From assembly GCA_018053845.1 (NCBI GenBank), contig JAGPKU010000015.1, positions 1 through 44,284 of the forward strand: a stretch of DNA of 44,284 nt, in the 5' to 3' direction. This DNA comes from Syntrophobacterales bacterium. Its GTDB lineage: Bacteria; Desulfobacterota; Syntrophia; Syntrophales; UBA2192. Both the position numbers and the translations under genes were made by a program. Position 1 is the first letter of the stretch; each line of letters opens with the position of its first letter. Positions 16,842 through 25,214 of the stretch are shown here, one piece after another. Below the pieces are notes generated by a model. The model did no database searches, had not been told where the DNA came from, and worked only from the letters and a program-made list of their open reading frames with translations.

Positions 16842-16886
16842 AGCCGTCCGCCCGGCGTCCGCGCCGAACGCCCTCCCCCGCCCCGC

Positions 16887-17810
16887 CTACGTCCCCTGCC
16901 GGGAACGCTCCCCGTATCGCCTGAGCGGCAGCACGAGCCCGAAGAAGGGCACCAGGTACATGGCCGCCGTCATCGTCTCCCGGGGCCCGAAGAACTGGGC
17001 CGAGAAGACGATCATGAGGACGTTGTTCATGTGCGCGATCATCACGGCGCCCGCCAGGCGGTCTTCCACGGCGCCGCGGCGGAAGAAGAGGATGCCCGCG
17101 GCGGCATAGAGCGCCGACAGGGCGATGCCGACGAGAACCGCCTCCCCGATGAGGCCGGGGTCGTTGTAGAAGACGTCGGCATGCTTCGAGAAGACCCCGA
17201 GGTTGATGCAGGCGAACAGGACGAGGTTCACGGGGTAGGCGCGGCGGTTCGCGGCCTCGAGCAGCCGGGGCGCAGCGCGCCGGAGGGCCTGCACGGCGGC
17301 GATGGGGACGAAGATCGCGAGGGCCAGCACGCGGAGCATGTCCCAGAAGGACAGCTCCACGCTCGTCGAAAGGACGATCTCGACGACGGCCGGCAGGCTG
17401 AAGGGCACCAGCAGCGAGGTGATGACGGTCACGACGAGGACCCGGGCGCTGTTGCCCCCCACGAGGTTCGACATGAACGGCGCCACGACGCCCGTGGAGA
17501 CCGCGGTCAGCAGGAGCGCCGAGAGGGCGTACCCGGGCAGGACGATCCGGAACAGCCCGTAGAGGATCGGGGGCAGGACGACCATCTTCAGAAAGACGAG
17601 GGCCAGCAGCGGTAAGCCCGCCCGCCGCAGGGCATCCCGGACCGCCTCGAGCCGAATGGAGAGGAAGCTCATGAAGAAAAGGGCCATGAGGCACGCCAGC
17701 GGGTAGGGCTGCAGGAAGGCAAAGACCCCCGGGCAGCAGATGCCGGCCGCCATCGACGAGAACACGACGGCAAGCAGCAGGATGTCTCTCGGCCGGAACG
17801 GGAGCGCCAT
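16887..17810 (-). CDS. bile acid:sodium symporter-like (BASS/SBF) membrane transporter
   Basis: A 307-residue protein with nine or ten hydrophobic helices. The segments LLLTAVSTGVVAPFMSNLVGGN (about 118-139) and AGAVMIAHMNNVLMIVFSAQFFGPRE fit the two crossover regions of the SBF/BASS transporter fold. The substrate is unknown; bacterial members move organic acids with sodium. The start lies 9 nt after the stop of the MaoC-like gene, so the two are co-transcribed. It converges on the CAP gene with only 45 bp between and no clear terminator. Confidence 0.82.
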   Translation of the reverse strand: MALPFRPRDILLLAVVFSSMAAGICCPGVFAFLQPYPLACLMALFFMSFLSIRLEAVRDALRRAGLPLLALVFLKMVVLPPILYGLFRIVLPGYALSALLLTAVSTGVVAPFMSNLVGGNSARVLVVTVITSLLVPFSLPAVVEIVLSTSVELSFWDMLRVLALAIFVPIAAVQALRRAAPRLLEAANRRAYPVNLVLFACINLGVFSKHADVFYNDPGLIGEAVLVGIALSALYAAAGILFFRRGAVEDRLAGAVMIAHMNNVLMIVFSAQFFGPRETMTAAMYLVPFFGLVLPLRRYGERSRQGT

Positions 17811-17819
17811 GGCGGGGGC

Positions 17820-18278
17820 TTACTCCGCGCCCTTCGGGCGGCGGCGGACGATCTGGTTGCCGATGACCGTGAAGACCGTCTCGCCCCTCTGGTTCCAGGC
17901 GGAGTAGCGGAAGCGGATGATGCCGCGGTCGCCGGCCTTCGAGGGCCGAAGCTCGAGCACCTCGCCCGCGGCCCGCAGCGTGTCGCCGGGGCGGACGGGC
18001 TTGAGCCACTTCAGCTCGTCGAACCCCGGGGACCCCAGGCTGTTTTCCGCGTTGAGGGCGCCCGTCATGAGGAACAGGCGGAACGTCAGGGCGATCGTGT
18101 GGATCCCGCTCGCGATGAGCCCCCCGTACGGGGTTTCCTTCGCCGCCTCGGCGTCGACGTGAAAGACCTGCGGGTCGAAGTGCATGGCAAAATCGATGAT
18201 CTGCCCCTCCGTCACCGTCATCCCCGGCGACTCGAACCGGTCGCCCACCTTGAAATCGTCAAAATACAGCGTCGCCAT
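17820..18278 (-). CDS. MaoC-family (R)-hydratase/dehydratase
   Basis: A 152-residue protein, the normal size for a single hotdog-fold MaoC domain. The catalytic segment is HFDPQVFHVD with Asp35 and His40 at the five-residue spacing of (R)-specific enoyl-CoA hydratases, followed by YGGLIASGIH, the conserved second half of the site. The predicted reaction is hydration of trans-2-enoyl-CoA or a related dehydration. The acyl substrate is unknown. It is first in a two-gene operon with the BASS-type transporter, which might suggest handling of an imported organic acid; that is inference only. Confidence 0.92.
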   Translation of the reverse strand: MATLYFDDFKVGDRFESPGMTVTEGQIIDFAMHFDPQVFHVDAEAAKETPYGGLIASGIHTIALTFRLFLMTGALNAENSLGSPGFDELKWLKPVRPGDTLRAAGEVLELRPSKAGDRGIIRFRYSAWNQRGETVFTVIGNQIVRRRPKGAE

Positions 18279-18420
18279 CTTCCCTCCCCGCCTGCAGGCG
18301 CCCCTTGCCGAACGTGCCGGGCACGGGATGCCCAGGCTGCCTCTCTATAGCATCCCGGCCGCCTGCAAATCCACGCTTTCTTTTCAGGGCAGGCCTTTCC
18401 GCGGCGCCGCCCCGCGCGAA

Positions 18421-18449
18421 TTGACATTCCCCGCGAACCCCACTATAGT
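18421..18449 (+). promoter_or_regulatory. strong sigma70-type promoter
   Basis: TTGACA (18421-18426), 17 bp, TATAGT (18444-18449): a perfect -35 with ideal spacing and a near-consensus -10. It lies 31 nt before the lipoprotein gene at 18481. Confidence 0.8.
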
Positions 18450-18480
18450 GACCCCACGATCCCCAAGGAGAAAAACGGCC

Positions 18481-18861
18481 ATGAAAACCCTGAAGACGGC
18501 TTCGGCGCTGATGCTGCTCCTTGCCCTGGCGATCGCGCCTGTCCTGTCCGGCTGCGCGAACCAGGGGAGGGGCGAGGCCGGGGCGCTCCTCGTCCAGGAC
18601 TTCCGGAAAATGGACAACGACGAGCTGCTGCTCTACTATTACCGCCTCACCGAGGAGATCGACCGCCGCGAGCGATCGGGTCCCCCGTCGTCGGTCGGCA
18701 TCGGCATCGGCGGCGGAAGCTGGGGCTCCGGCAGCGGGGGCGGCGTGGGCGTCGGCCTCTCCACATCAGCCCCCGTGGGCGGCGGCGGGTCGGACGAGCT
18801 CAGGAGCCGCCGCGCCGAGGTGCGCGCGGAGATGCAGCGCCGGAACATGAAGCTGCCCTGA
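18481..18861 (+). CDS. small glycine-rich lipoprotein of unknown function
   Basis: A 126-residue protein. The ATG at 18481 follows AAGGAG and a strong promoter. The signal ends in lipobox LSGC (Cys at about 24). After it come a short acidic helix (MDNDELLLYYYRLTEEIDRRE), a Gly/Ser-rich low-complexity stretch of about 45 residues (GIGIGGGSWG...), and a closing basic helix (DELRSRRAEVRAEMQRRN). The two flanking helices may pair across the flexible Gly segment. I recognise no family. A strong promoter and a short transcript suggest an abundant envelope protein; that is inference. Confidence 0.82.
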   Translation: MKTLKTASALMLLLALAIAPVLSGCANQGRGEAGALLVQDFRKMDNDELLLYYYRLTEEIDRRERSGPPSSVGIGIGGGSWGSGSGGGVGVGLSTSAPVGGGGSDELRSRRAEVRAEMQRRNMKLP

Positions 18862-18877
18862 GGGCGGCGAGGCCAAC

Positions 18878-18976
18878 GGCGGAAGGTCGAAGGATAAGGG
18901 GTCCCAGATCCTGTCCGACGGCCTTTTTCTGTTCCCGACCCTTTGTCCATGATCCTTTTCCCTTGAACCTCCGGCC
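18878..18976. repeat. 8-nt-period array with pyrimidine-rich partner arm
   Basis: Octads GGAAGGTC, GAAGGATA, AGGGGTCC run from 18881 to 18904. A pyrimidine-rich arm follows (about 18938-18976) with TCCTTTTC and CCTTGAAC units. GGCGGAAGGT (18878-18887) pairs with ACCTCCGGCC (18967-18976) at 8 of 10 positions. Confidence 0.55.
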
Positions 18977-19099
18977 ATGGGCCGCGGGCACCCTTCTTGC
19001 ACTCTTCCATTGAAAACCGGTCATTGCGCAAGGGCATGGGCGATAATGCAATCCCGAGAGCTTGCATCGCCATGCCCGCAATGACGATCCCCGGTGTCC

Positions 19100-19969
19100 A
19101 TGCCGTCGCCTCCAAAGAAGAAAAAGACCGCCAAATCGATGCATTCGAGATCGACAGGGGCCCGGACCCTCGCCGACGTCCTCGGCGGGTGCCGAACGCT
19201 CAAGGCCTGGCTTCGGCCCGGGAAGGGCGTCGCGGCGGAAGCCTTCGTGATCCTGGCCGAGGGCCTTTCGGCGGGCGACCGGGAATTTCTTGCCCGCACG
19301 GCCGACCTCGTCGTCGAACCCGCCGAGGACCTCGCCGGACGCCTCGCCGCGCTTGCACGGGAGAACCGGCAGCTCAAGTCGCTGAGCCTCAGCGACGAGC
19401 TCACCGGGCTGTACAACAAGCGGTTCTTCTCCATCCAGCTCGAGATCGAGATGGCCCGCTCCCGGCGGACGGGCCAGCCCTGCTGCCTGATGATGATCGA
19501 TTTCGACAACTTCAAGGACATCAACGACCGCCTCGGCCACGACGAGGGCGATCGTTTCCTCACCCAGATGGGGGGCCTGATCCGCGAGAAGCTGCGCCCC
19601 ACGGACTTTGTCTGCCGTTACGGCGGCGACGAGTTCGCCGTCATCATGCCCGCCACGTCCCTGCTGGACGCGATCGGCATCGCGAAGCGCCTGCGGGAGT
19701 TCACCGGCCGCTTCACCTGGAAGATGGCCCTTCGGGTCACGGCGAGCTTCGGGCTGGCCGCCTTCGAGCCCTCGAGCCCCGCCGATGCTGAAGAATTCTT
19801 CAAACAAGCCGATAGGGAATTGTATCGGGCCAAGAAGGCCGGCAAGAACCGCATCTGCCACCCCGCCCAGGCTGCGGCCCAGGCCCGGCAGCGTCAGCCC
19901 GTCGGCCGGGAAGAGCGGGAGGCGCTGCTCGGCCTCGAAGCGGCTTCGCCCGATCAAACCGGAAGGTGA
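19100..19969 (+). CDS. diguanylate cyclase (GGDEF domain)
   Basis: About 289 residues; the start is uncertain. GTG at 19094, ATG at 19100 and ATG at 19139 are all possible and none has a clear ribosome site. Residues up to about 90 form a small helical N-terminal region (FVILAEGLSAGDREFLARTADLVVEPAEDLAGRL) that resembles a degenerate receiver-like or helical spacer. The GGDEF domain begins at SLSDELTGLYNKRFF. The active site is intact (RYGGDEF, about 174-179), and an RPTD motif lies exactly five residues before it, so the product-inhibition I-site is kept. It should make cyclic di-GMP. There is no signal or membrane segment. The MinD/FlhG-type ATPase follows after a repeat element. Confidence 0.92.
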   Translation: MPSPPKKKKTAKSMHSRSTGARTLADVLGGCRTLKAWLRPGKGVAAEAFVILAEGLSAGDREFLARTADLVVEPAEDLAGRLAALARENRQLKSLSLSDELTGLYNKRFFSIQLEIEMARSRRTGQPCCLMMIDFDNFKDINDRLGHDEGDRFLTQMGGLIREKLRPTDFVCRYGGDEFAVIMPATSLLDAIGIAKRLREFTGRFTWKMALRVTASFGLAAFEPSSPADAEEFFKQADRELYRAKKAGKNRICHPAQAAAQARQRQPVGREEREALLGLEAASPDQTGR

Positions 19970-20055
19970 GAGGGTGGGAGGGCAAGAAGGTCGGAGAACC
20001 GGAGACGGGCGAACAGCGGAAAGCACTTTCAAACTTCTGACCTTCTCACCATCGG
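19964..20055. repeat. 8-nt-period array with inverted 8-nt-period partner
   Basis: Starting across the stop codon, octads AGGGTGGG, AGGGCAAG, AAGGTCGG, AGAACCGG, AGACGGGC run from 19971 to 20010. The partner arm is AACTTCTG, ACCTTCTC, ACCATCGG (20032-20055), also exactly period 8. AGAAGGTC in the first arm pairs with GACCTTCT in the second. Confidence 0.72.
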
Positions 20056-20098
20056 ATTCGAGCCGAGGAGACACCGCTTCCCGAGGAGCGATGAATAG

Positions 20099-20920
20099 AT
20101 GACCGAGCACCCCGCCAAACGTCCCCTCATCGCCACGATCACCAGCGGCAAGGGGGGCGTGGGCAAGACCTTCGTCACGGTGAACCTCGCCGCATCCCTG
20201 GCCGCAGGGGGCCGGAAGGTCCTCGTGGTCGACTGCGACCTGGGGCTTGCCAACGTGGACATCATGCTCGGCCTCCATCCCCGGTTGAGCCTCAAGGATG
20301 TTCTCTTCGGCAGCGCCCTGCCGGAAGACGTGATCCTCCCGACGAAGGCGGGCTTCGACCTCCTGCCGGCCTGCTCCGGCGTTCGGGAGATGGCCCAGCT
20401 GCTGTTCGAGAAGATCCAGATCGTCAAGGGCGTGCTCTCGTCCCTGGAGGGCTACGACGTCATGCTGCTCGACACGGGGGCGGGGATCGCCGAGACGGTC
20501 CTGCAGTTCAACCTCCTGGCGCCCCGGAACATCGTCGTCCTGAACCGCGAGCTGACGTCGATCACGGACGCCTATGCCCTGATGAAGGTCATGCACCAGA
20601 TCTTCGGCAGAGACGCCTTCAGCCTCGTTGTCAACGCCGTGGCCGATGACCGCGAAGGCGAGAAGATCTTCCGTCACGTCGACGGCATCTGCCGCCGCTT
20701 CCTCGGTTTCGCCGCGGACTACCTGGGTCCCGTCTACCGGGACGAGGCGGTGCCGCAATCCATCCTCCGACAGGAACCCCTCGTCCTGGCCGACCCGGGA
20801 TCGAAGACGTCGGCCTGCTTCGGCCGCATCGCCGGAGCCTTGCAGCGCCGGGGGCGGCCGTCCCCCCCGGTGCAGGCGATCGTCAAAACGGAGGTCGGCG
20901 CCCGGGGAATCCTGCATTGA
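20099..20920 (+). CDS. MinD/ParA-family ATPase, FlhG-like
   Basis: A 273-residue protein. The ATG at 20099 follows CGAGGAGCGA at rather long spacing. Deviant Walker A SGKGGVGKT (16-24), switch I region DCDLGLANVDIMLGL, and Walker B YDVMLLDTGAGI identify a P-loop ATPase of the MinD/FlhG group. The D-x-D-L-G-L-A-N-V-D segment is typical of FlhG/MinD2. The C terminus has a short basic-hydrophobic tail but no clear amphipathic membrane-targeting helix. FlhG controls flagellar number, yet no flagellar or chemotaxis gene is nearby, so a different positioning role is possible. Its neighbours are a diguanylate cyclase upstream and ctpA downstream. Confidence 0.9.
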   Translation: MTEHPAKRPLIATITSGKGGVGKTFVTVNLAASLAAGGRKVLVVDCDLGLANVDIMLGLHPRLSLKDVLFGSALPEDVILPTKAGFDLLPACSGVREMAQLLFEKIQIVKGVLSSLEGYDVMLLDTGAGIAETVLQFNLLAPRNIVVLNRELTSITDAYALMKVMHQIFGRDAFSLVVNAVADDREGEKIFRHVDGICRRFLGFAADYLGPVYRDEAVPQSILRQEPLVLADPGSKTSACFGRIAGALQRRGRPSPPVQAIVKTEVGARGILH

Positions 20921-21028
20921 CCGGCGAAACGCCTCGGGCCCCAAGGTTTCCAATCCCCATCGTGACTTCCCGTCGGCCGCCGGACACCGGCCTTCTTCCC
21001 CTGAAGCGGTTTTGCCGGAAAATATTCA

Positions 21029-21056
21029 TGGACATTTCGTAAAAACGTGCTACCTT
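21029..21056 (+). promoter_or_regulatory. promoter candidate for ctpA
   Basis: TGGACA (21029-21034), 16 bp, TACCTT (21051-21056), inside a locally AT-rich stretch unlike the rest of the window, about 35 nt before the ribosome site of ctpA. Confidence 0.35.
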
Positions 21057-21097
21057 GTTGAACTGATCATTATGTTCGCGGTTTCATGGAGGATTTC

Positions 21098-22417
21098 ATG
21101 AAAAGTGCCAAGGGCAAGCTCTTCGCGACCCTGTGCCTTCTGATGACGCTGTTCGTTCTCTTCGGCCCTTACGGGGACAGCCGGGTCTCGGCCGTCGACA
21201 CCTCCACCTACAAGAGCCTCAAGATCTTCAACGAGGTCCTCGACATCGTCGAGAAGAACTACGTCGAGGAGGTCAAGCAGAAGAAGCTCATCGAGGAGGC
21301 GGTCAACGGGATGATCAAGTCCCTCGACCCCCACAGCGCCTACCTGACCCCCGACCAGTACAAGGAACTCCAGGTGGACACGAGCGGGACCTTCGGCGGC
21401 CTCGGGATCGTCATCTCCATGCAGAACGACCAGCTCACCGTGGTCTCCCCCATCGAGGACACGCCCGCGTTCAAGGCGGGCCTGAAGGCCGGCGACCGCA
21501 TCCTGAAGATCGACGGCCAGATCACGAAGGGCATGTCCATCCAGGACGCCGTCAAGAAGATGCGGGGCCCCGAGAACACCAGGGTCACCCTGACCATCCT
21601 GCGCAAGGACATGAAGGAGCCCAAGGACTTCGAGATCACCCGCGCCGTGATCAAGATCAAGAGCGTCAAGCACAACGTCTACGAAGACAGCATCGGCTAC
21701 ATCCGCATCTCGGCCTTCCAGGAATCCACCGTGGACGAGCTCAGGAAGGCCCTCCAGCAGATCAACGGGAAGTCCAAGGACCTCAAGGGCATCGTCGTCG
21801 ATGTCCGCAACAACCCCGGGGGGCTGCTGGACCAGGCCGTCAAGGCATCGGATGCCTTCCTGAAGTCGGGCACCATCGTGTCGACCAGGGGCCGCGCCAA
21901 GGCCATCGAGAGCAAGTTCGTCGCCCGGGATGACGGCAGCGAGCCCATGTGCCCCATCGTGGTCCTCGTCAACGAGGGCACGGCCAGCGCTTCGGAGATC
22001 CTCTCCGGCGCCCTGCAGGACAACGGCCGGGCCATCGTCCTCGGGATGCCGACCTTCGGGAAGGGCTCGGTGCAGACCGTGATCCCCCTCGAGGACGGCT
22101 CCGCCCTGAAGCTGACGACCGCCAAGTACTACACCCCCAAGGGCCGCTCCATCCAGGCCGAGGGCATCAAGCCGGACATCGTGGTCGAGCCCATCCGCCA
22201 GGCGGAGGGCCCCGAGACCGCCGAGGCCCAGATGCTGCGGGAAAAAGACCTCAAGGGGCACATCCGGGGGGATCGCGAGGCCGAGCAGAAGCCCGCCGAA
22301 GGCAAGGGCAAGGAGCAGGGCAAGGACAAGACCGATCTGCAGCGGGACAATCAGCTGAAGAGCGCCGTCGACATCCTCAAGAGCTGGGAGGTATTCAAGC
22401 GCATCGGGAAAAACTGA
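21098..22417 (+). CDS. ctpA: carboxyl-terminal processing protease (S41)
   Basis: A 439-residue protein. The ATG at 21098 is preferred over 21086 because GGAGGA lies just before it. N-terminal signal/anchor about 8-24. A helical segment (FNEVLDIVEKNYVEE) precedes the PDZ domain (about 95-185, containing GGLGIVIS and AGLKAGDRILKIDG). The protease core carries NNPGGLLDQAV, the nucleophile Ser297 in EGTASASE and the general-base lysine Lys322 in FGKGS. The C-terminal 60 residues are a charged Lys/Glu-rich tail. It acts in the periplasm on the C-terminal ends of exported proteins. The divergent polysaccharide deacetylase follows 17 nt downstream, an order seen often in Gram-negative bacteria. Confidence 0.95.
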   Translation: MKSAKGKLFATLCLLMTLFVLFGPYGDSRVSAVDTSTYKSLKIFNEVLDIVEKNYVEEVKQKKLIEEAVNGMIKSLDPHSAYLTPDQYKELQVDTSGTFGGLGIVISMQNDQLTVVSPIEDTPAFKAGLKAGDRILKIDGQITKGMSIQDAVKKMRGPENTRVTLTILRKDMKEPKDFEITRAVIKIKSVKHNVYEDSIGYIRISAFQESTVDELRKALQQINGKSKDLKGIVVDVRNNPGGLLDQAVKASDAFLKSGTIVSTRGRAKAIESKFVARDDGSEPMCPIVVLVNEGTASASEILSGALQDNGRAIVLGMPTFGKGSVQTVIPLEDGSALKLTTAKYYTPKGRSIQAEGIKPDIVVEPIRQAEGPETAEAQMLREKDLKGHIRGDREAEQKPAEGKGKEQGKDKTDLQRDNQLKSAVDILKSWEVFKRIGKN

Positions 22418-22434
22418 GAGGCGCGGGCTGACCC

Positions 22435-23382
22435 TTGAAGCGCAGGAAGAAAAGGCGGTCTTCCGAAAGCCCGTGGACGACGGTGTCCCTCGTCCTCCTG
22501 GTCGCATGCATCACGGGCCTCCTCGCCCTGTGGCTGATCCCCGAAGGCGGCCGGCGGGACGGCGCCCCGCCCCCGCCGTCGAGGGAACCCGCCGGGGCGG
22601 CCCCGGTTGCCGTCCCGGACAGGACCGGCAAGGCCCCAGCCGGCGGGAAGGGCGCCGGGGGGAAACGGGTCGCCATCGTCATCGACGACATCGGTTACGA
22701 TCCCGACACGCTGGGAAGGCTGCTGGCCATCGAGGCCCCCCTGGCCTTCTCGGTGCTGCCGCACACCCCTCATGCCCGATCCTGCGCCGAAGCCATCCAT
22801 CGGGCGGGTCGGGAGGTTCTCCTGCACCTTCCCATGGAACCCCACGGCTGGCCGGAGCGGGACCCCGGCCGAGGGGCCCTGTTTGTCTCCATGACGGCGA
22901 GCGAGATCCGCCGGGTTCTGCTGGAAGACCTGCAGGACGTGCCGCACGCGCGGGGGGTCAACAACCACATGGGCTCGAAGTTCATGGAGGATCGGGAAGC
23001 GCTCCGCGTCGTTTTCGGCGTGCTGCAAAAGAGGGGCCTCTACTTCGTGGACAGCCGGACGACGGAAGCCTCCGCGGCGCGGGAGCTGGCCGCGGAGCAA
23101 TCCCTGCGGTTCGCCGAGCGGGACCTCTTCGTCGACGAGGCCGAGGGCCGCAGCCGGGCCGCGATGCACCTGGAAAGGCTCCTGGACACCCGCGACGCCT
23201 GGAGCGAGCGGCTGCTGATCGGGCACCCCTACCCGGAGACGGTGAGCGCCCTGGAAGAGACGATCCCCCGGCTCGCCGCCGCGGGAATCCGCCTCGTGAG
23301 CCTCTCCGACCTCGTCGACGGCCGGCAGGCCCCCCGGGGCGAGGGCCCGCGCAGAGAACCCAAGAGGAACCGAAAGCCATGA
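22435..23382 (+). CDS. divergent polysaccharide deacetylase family protein (YibQ-like)
   Basis: A 315-residue protein. The start is a TTG at 22435: it gives a basic N terminus (MKRRKKRRSS) before a single membrane anchor (about 15-36), and no better start lies before the anchor. A Pro/Ala/Gly linker leads to the catalytic-like domain from about 78 (VAIVIDDIGYD), with HLPMEPHGWPE, NNHMGSKFMED and a DSRTT segment, all typical of the divergent deacetylase family (formerly DUF610). Family members are probably periplasmic and linked to peptidoglycan or septal work; no activity is proven that I know of. The stop overlaps the start of the TPR gene (ATGA at 23379-23382). Confidence 0.9.
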   Translation: MKRRKKRRSSESPWTTVSLVLLVACITGLLALWLIPEGGRRDGAPPPPSREPAGAAPVAVPDRTGKAPAGGKGAGGKRVAIVIDDIGYDPDTLGRLLAIEAPLAFSVLPHTPHARSCAEAIHRAGREVLLHLPMEPHGWPERDPGRGALFVSMTASEIRRVLLEDLQDVPHARGVNNHMGSKFMEDREALRVVFGVLQKRGLYFVDSRTTEASAARELAAEQSLRFAERDLFVDEAEGRSRAAMHLERLLDTRDAWSERLLIGHPYPETVSALEETIPRLAAAGIRLVSLSDLVDGRQAPRGEGPRREPKRNRKP

Positions 23383-25082
23383 AGAAAACCACCCGGAGCG
23401 CAATCCTTCTGGCCGTCGCACTGGCGGCCCTGGGCGGCCTTGCCGTCCCCGCGGAGGCAAAGCAAGCCGCGACGCCCGATGCCTCGCGCGACGCCGCCTA
23501 TCACTACTCGATCGGCACGATGCTCGCCCTGGACGGAAAGCTCAAGGAGTCGGCTGCGGAGTACGAGAAGGCCCTCGCCCTGGACCCCAAGTCGGCCTTC
23601 CTGGCCGGGGAGCTGGCCTCGCTGTACGTCAAGATGGGCGACCTGGACCGGGCGCTTGCCGTCTGCGAACAGTCCCTCGTCCACAACCCCGAGCGCGCGG
23701 AGACCTACGCGCTCATGGGAAGCATCTACCTCTTCAAGAAGGACTACGAGAAGGCCATCGGGGCCTACCGGCGCGTCATCGCCCTGGACCCGAAAAACCA
23801 CGACACCTACCTCTACCTGAGCGTGATCTACGCCGAGCTCAAGCGCTACGACGAGGCCGTGGCGACGCTGCGGTCGCTCCTCGAGAAGGACCCCAAGAGC
23901 GTCATGGGCCACTACTACCTCGGCAAGATCTACGGGGAGATGAAGCTCTACCAGGAGGCCGCGGCGTGGATGGAAAAAACCCTCGCGCTGAAGCCCGACT
24001 TCGAGTCCGCCCTCTCCGATCTTGCGCTGCTCTGCGAGATCCGGAACGAAACCGCCAGGGCCCGGGAGATTTACGGCCGGCTCATCGAGGAGCACCCCCT
24101 GCGCATGGGCTACCGGCTGCGCCTGGCGAAGCTCCACATCCGGGAGAAGCGCTACGCCGAGGCCATCGGGATCCTCGAGGAGGTCCTGAAACTCGACAGC
24201 CGCAACCGCGAGGCGCGCATCACCCTGGCGCTCGCGTACCTGGAAACCCAGAACGCGCAGCGCGCCGTCGAGGAGCTCAACACCCTGCTGGCGAGCGCTC
24301 CCAACGACCACGAGGCGCGCTATTTCCTCGGCGGAGCCTACGAGGAGAGGAAGATGCCCGGCGAGGCGCTCGAGGAGTACGATCGCATCCCCGCCGCATC
24401 GACCCTCTACGGCAGCGCCCAGGTCCGTGCGGGCTACATCCTGAAGGGACAGGGCAAGACCGCCGAGGCCATCGTGCGGGCCCGCAAGGCCCTGGCGGCC
24501 AAGAAAAACGAGCCGGCCCTCTACGGTCTGCTGGCCGCTCTCTACGAGGCCGACGGCAAGCTCGCCGAGGCCGAGACGACCCTCAAGGAAGGCATCGCGG
24601 CGGCGCCGCAGAACACGGACCTGCGCTACCGGCTCGGGATGCTCTACGACAAGACGGGGCGACCCGACGACGGCATCCGCGAGATGGAGGAGATCCTGAA
24701 GCAGGAACCCGAGAGCCCCGAGGCCCTCAACTTCATCGGCTACAGCTGGGCGGACCGGGGGATTCGGCTCGACGAGGCCGAGGCCATGATCAAGAAGGCC
24801 CTCTCCCTGAAGCCCGGCGACGGATTCATCACCGACAGCCTCGGCTGGGTCTATTTCCGGAAGAACCGGCTCGACGAGGCCATCCGGTACCTCAAGGAGG
24901 CGGCAGCCATCCTGCCCGAGGATGCGGCGATCGCCGATCACCTGGGGGATGCGTTCGAAAAGGCCGGCCGGCTCAAGGAGGCCCTCGAGCAGTACGAGAA
25001 GGCCCTGAAGCTCAAGCCCGACATGAAGGGGCTGGGCGGGAAGATCGACGCCCTGCGGGTCCGCCTGGGCGGGGAGAAGTAA
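23379..25082 (+). CDS. exported TPR-repeat protein
   Basis: A 567-residue protein starting at an ATG that overlaps the deacetylase stop by four bases; a longer open frame upstream is an artefact. Signal peptide about 1-27 (MKKTTRSAIL... ending AEA). The rest is at least 13 tetratricopeptide repeats of 34 residues, with canonical positions such as AAEYEKALALDPKSAF, AIGAYRRVIALDPKN and ALEQYEKALKLKPDM. It is a periplasmic or outer-membrane-associated scaffold, judged by the signal and neighbours. Together with the DUF4292/LolB-like lipoprotein that follows, this is an arrangement I recall from Desulfobacterota. Confidence 0.9.
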   Translation: MKKTTRSAILLAVALAALGGLAVPAEAKQAATPDASRDAAYHYSIGTMLALDGKLKESAAEYEKALALDPKSAFLAGELASLYVKMGDLDRALAVCEQSLVHNPERAETYALMGSIYLFKKDYEKAIGAYRRVIALDPKNHDTYLYLSVIYAELKRYDEAVATLRSLLEKDPKSVMGHYYLGKIYGEMKLYQEAAAWMEKTLALKPDFESALSDLALLCEIRNETARAREIYGRLIEEHPLRMGYRLRLAKLHIREKRYAEAIGILEEVLKLDSRNREARITLALAYLETQNAQRAVEELNTLLASAPNDHEARYFLGGAYEERKMPGEALEEYDRIPAASTLYGSAQVRAGYILKGQGKTAEAIVRARKALAAKKNEPALYGLLAALYEADGKLAEAETTLKEGIAAAPQNTDLRYRLGMLYDKTGRPDDGIREMEEILKQEPESPEALNFIGYSWADRGIRLDEAEAMIKKALSLKPGDGFITDSLGWVYFRKNRLDEAIRYLKEAAAILPEDAAIADHLGDAFEKAGRLKEALEQYEKALKLKPDMKGLGGKIDALRVRLGGEK

Positions 25083-25100
25083 GGCGGAGCCTTTCTCAAG

Positions 25101-25205
25101 AAGAGGGTAAGAGGGTCAGAACGTAAGAAGATTCGAGAATCGTACAACATGAGTATGGCCGTGAACACATCCAACCCTCTCACCCTCTCACCCTCTCACC
25201 TTCTT
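25101..25205. repeat. 8-nt-period array with inverted 8-nt-period partner
   Basis: Octads GAGGGTAA, GAGGGTCA, GAACGTAA, GAAGATTC, GAGAATCG run from 25103 to 25142. The partner array is ACCCTCTC three times then ACCTTCTT (25174-25205). AAGAGGGTAAGAGGGT pairs with two consecutive partner units at 14 of 16 positions, and in more than one register. Confidence 0.78.
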
Positions 25206-25214
25206 AAGGCGTGC

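Noticed and set aside
19964-20098. rho-independent terminator between the diguanylate cyclase and FlhG-like genes
   Set aside because: The arms pair, but there is no U-run and the stem is imperfect; it fits the periodic-array family better.
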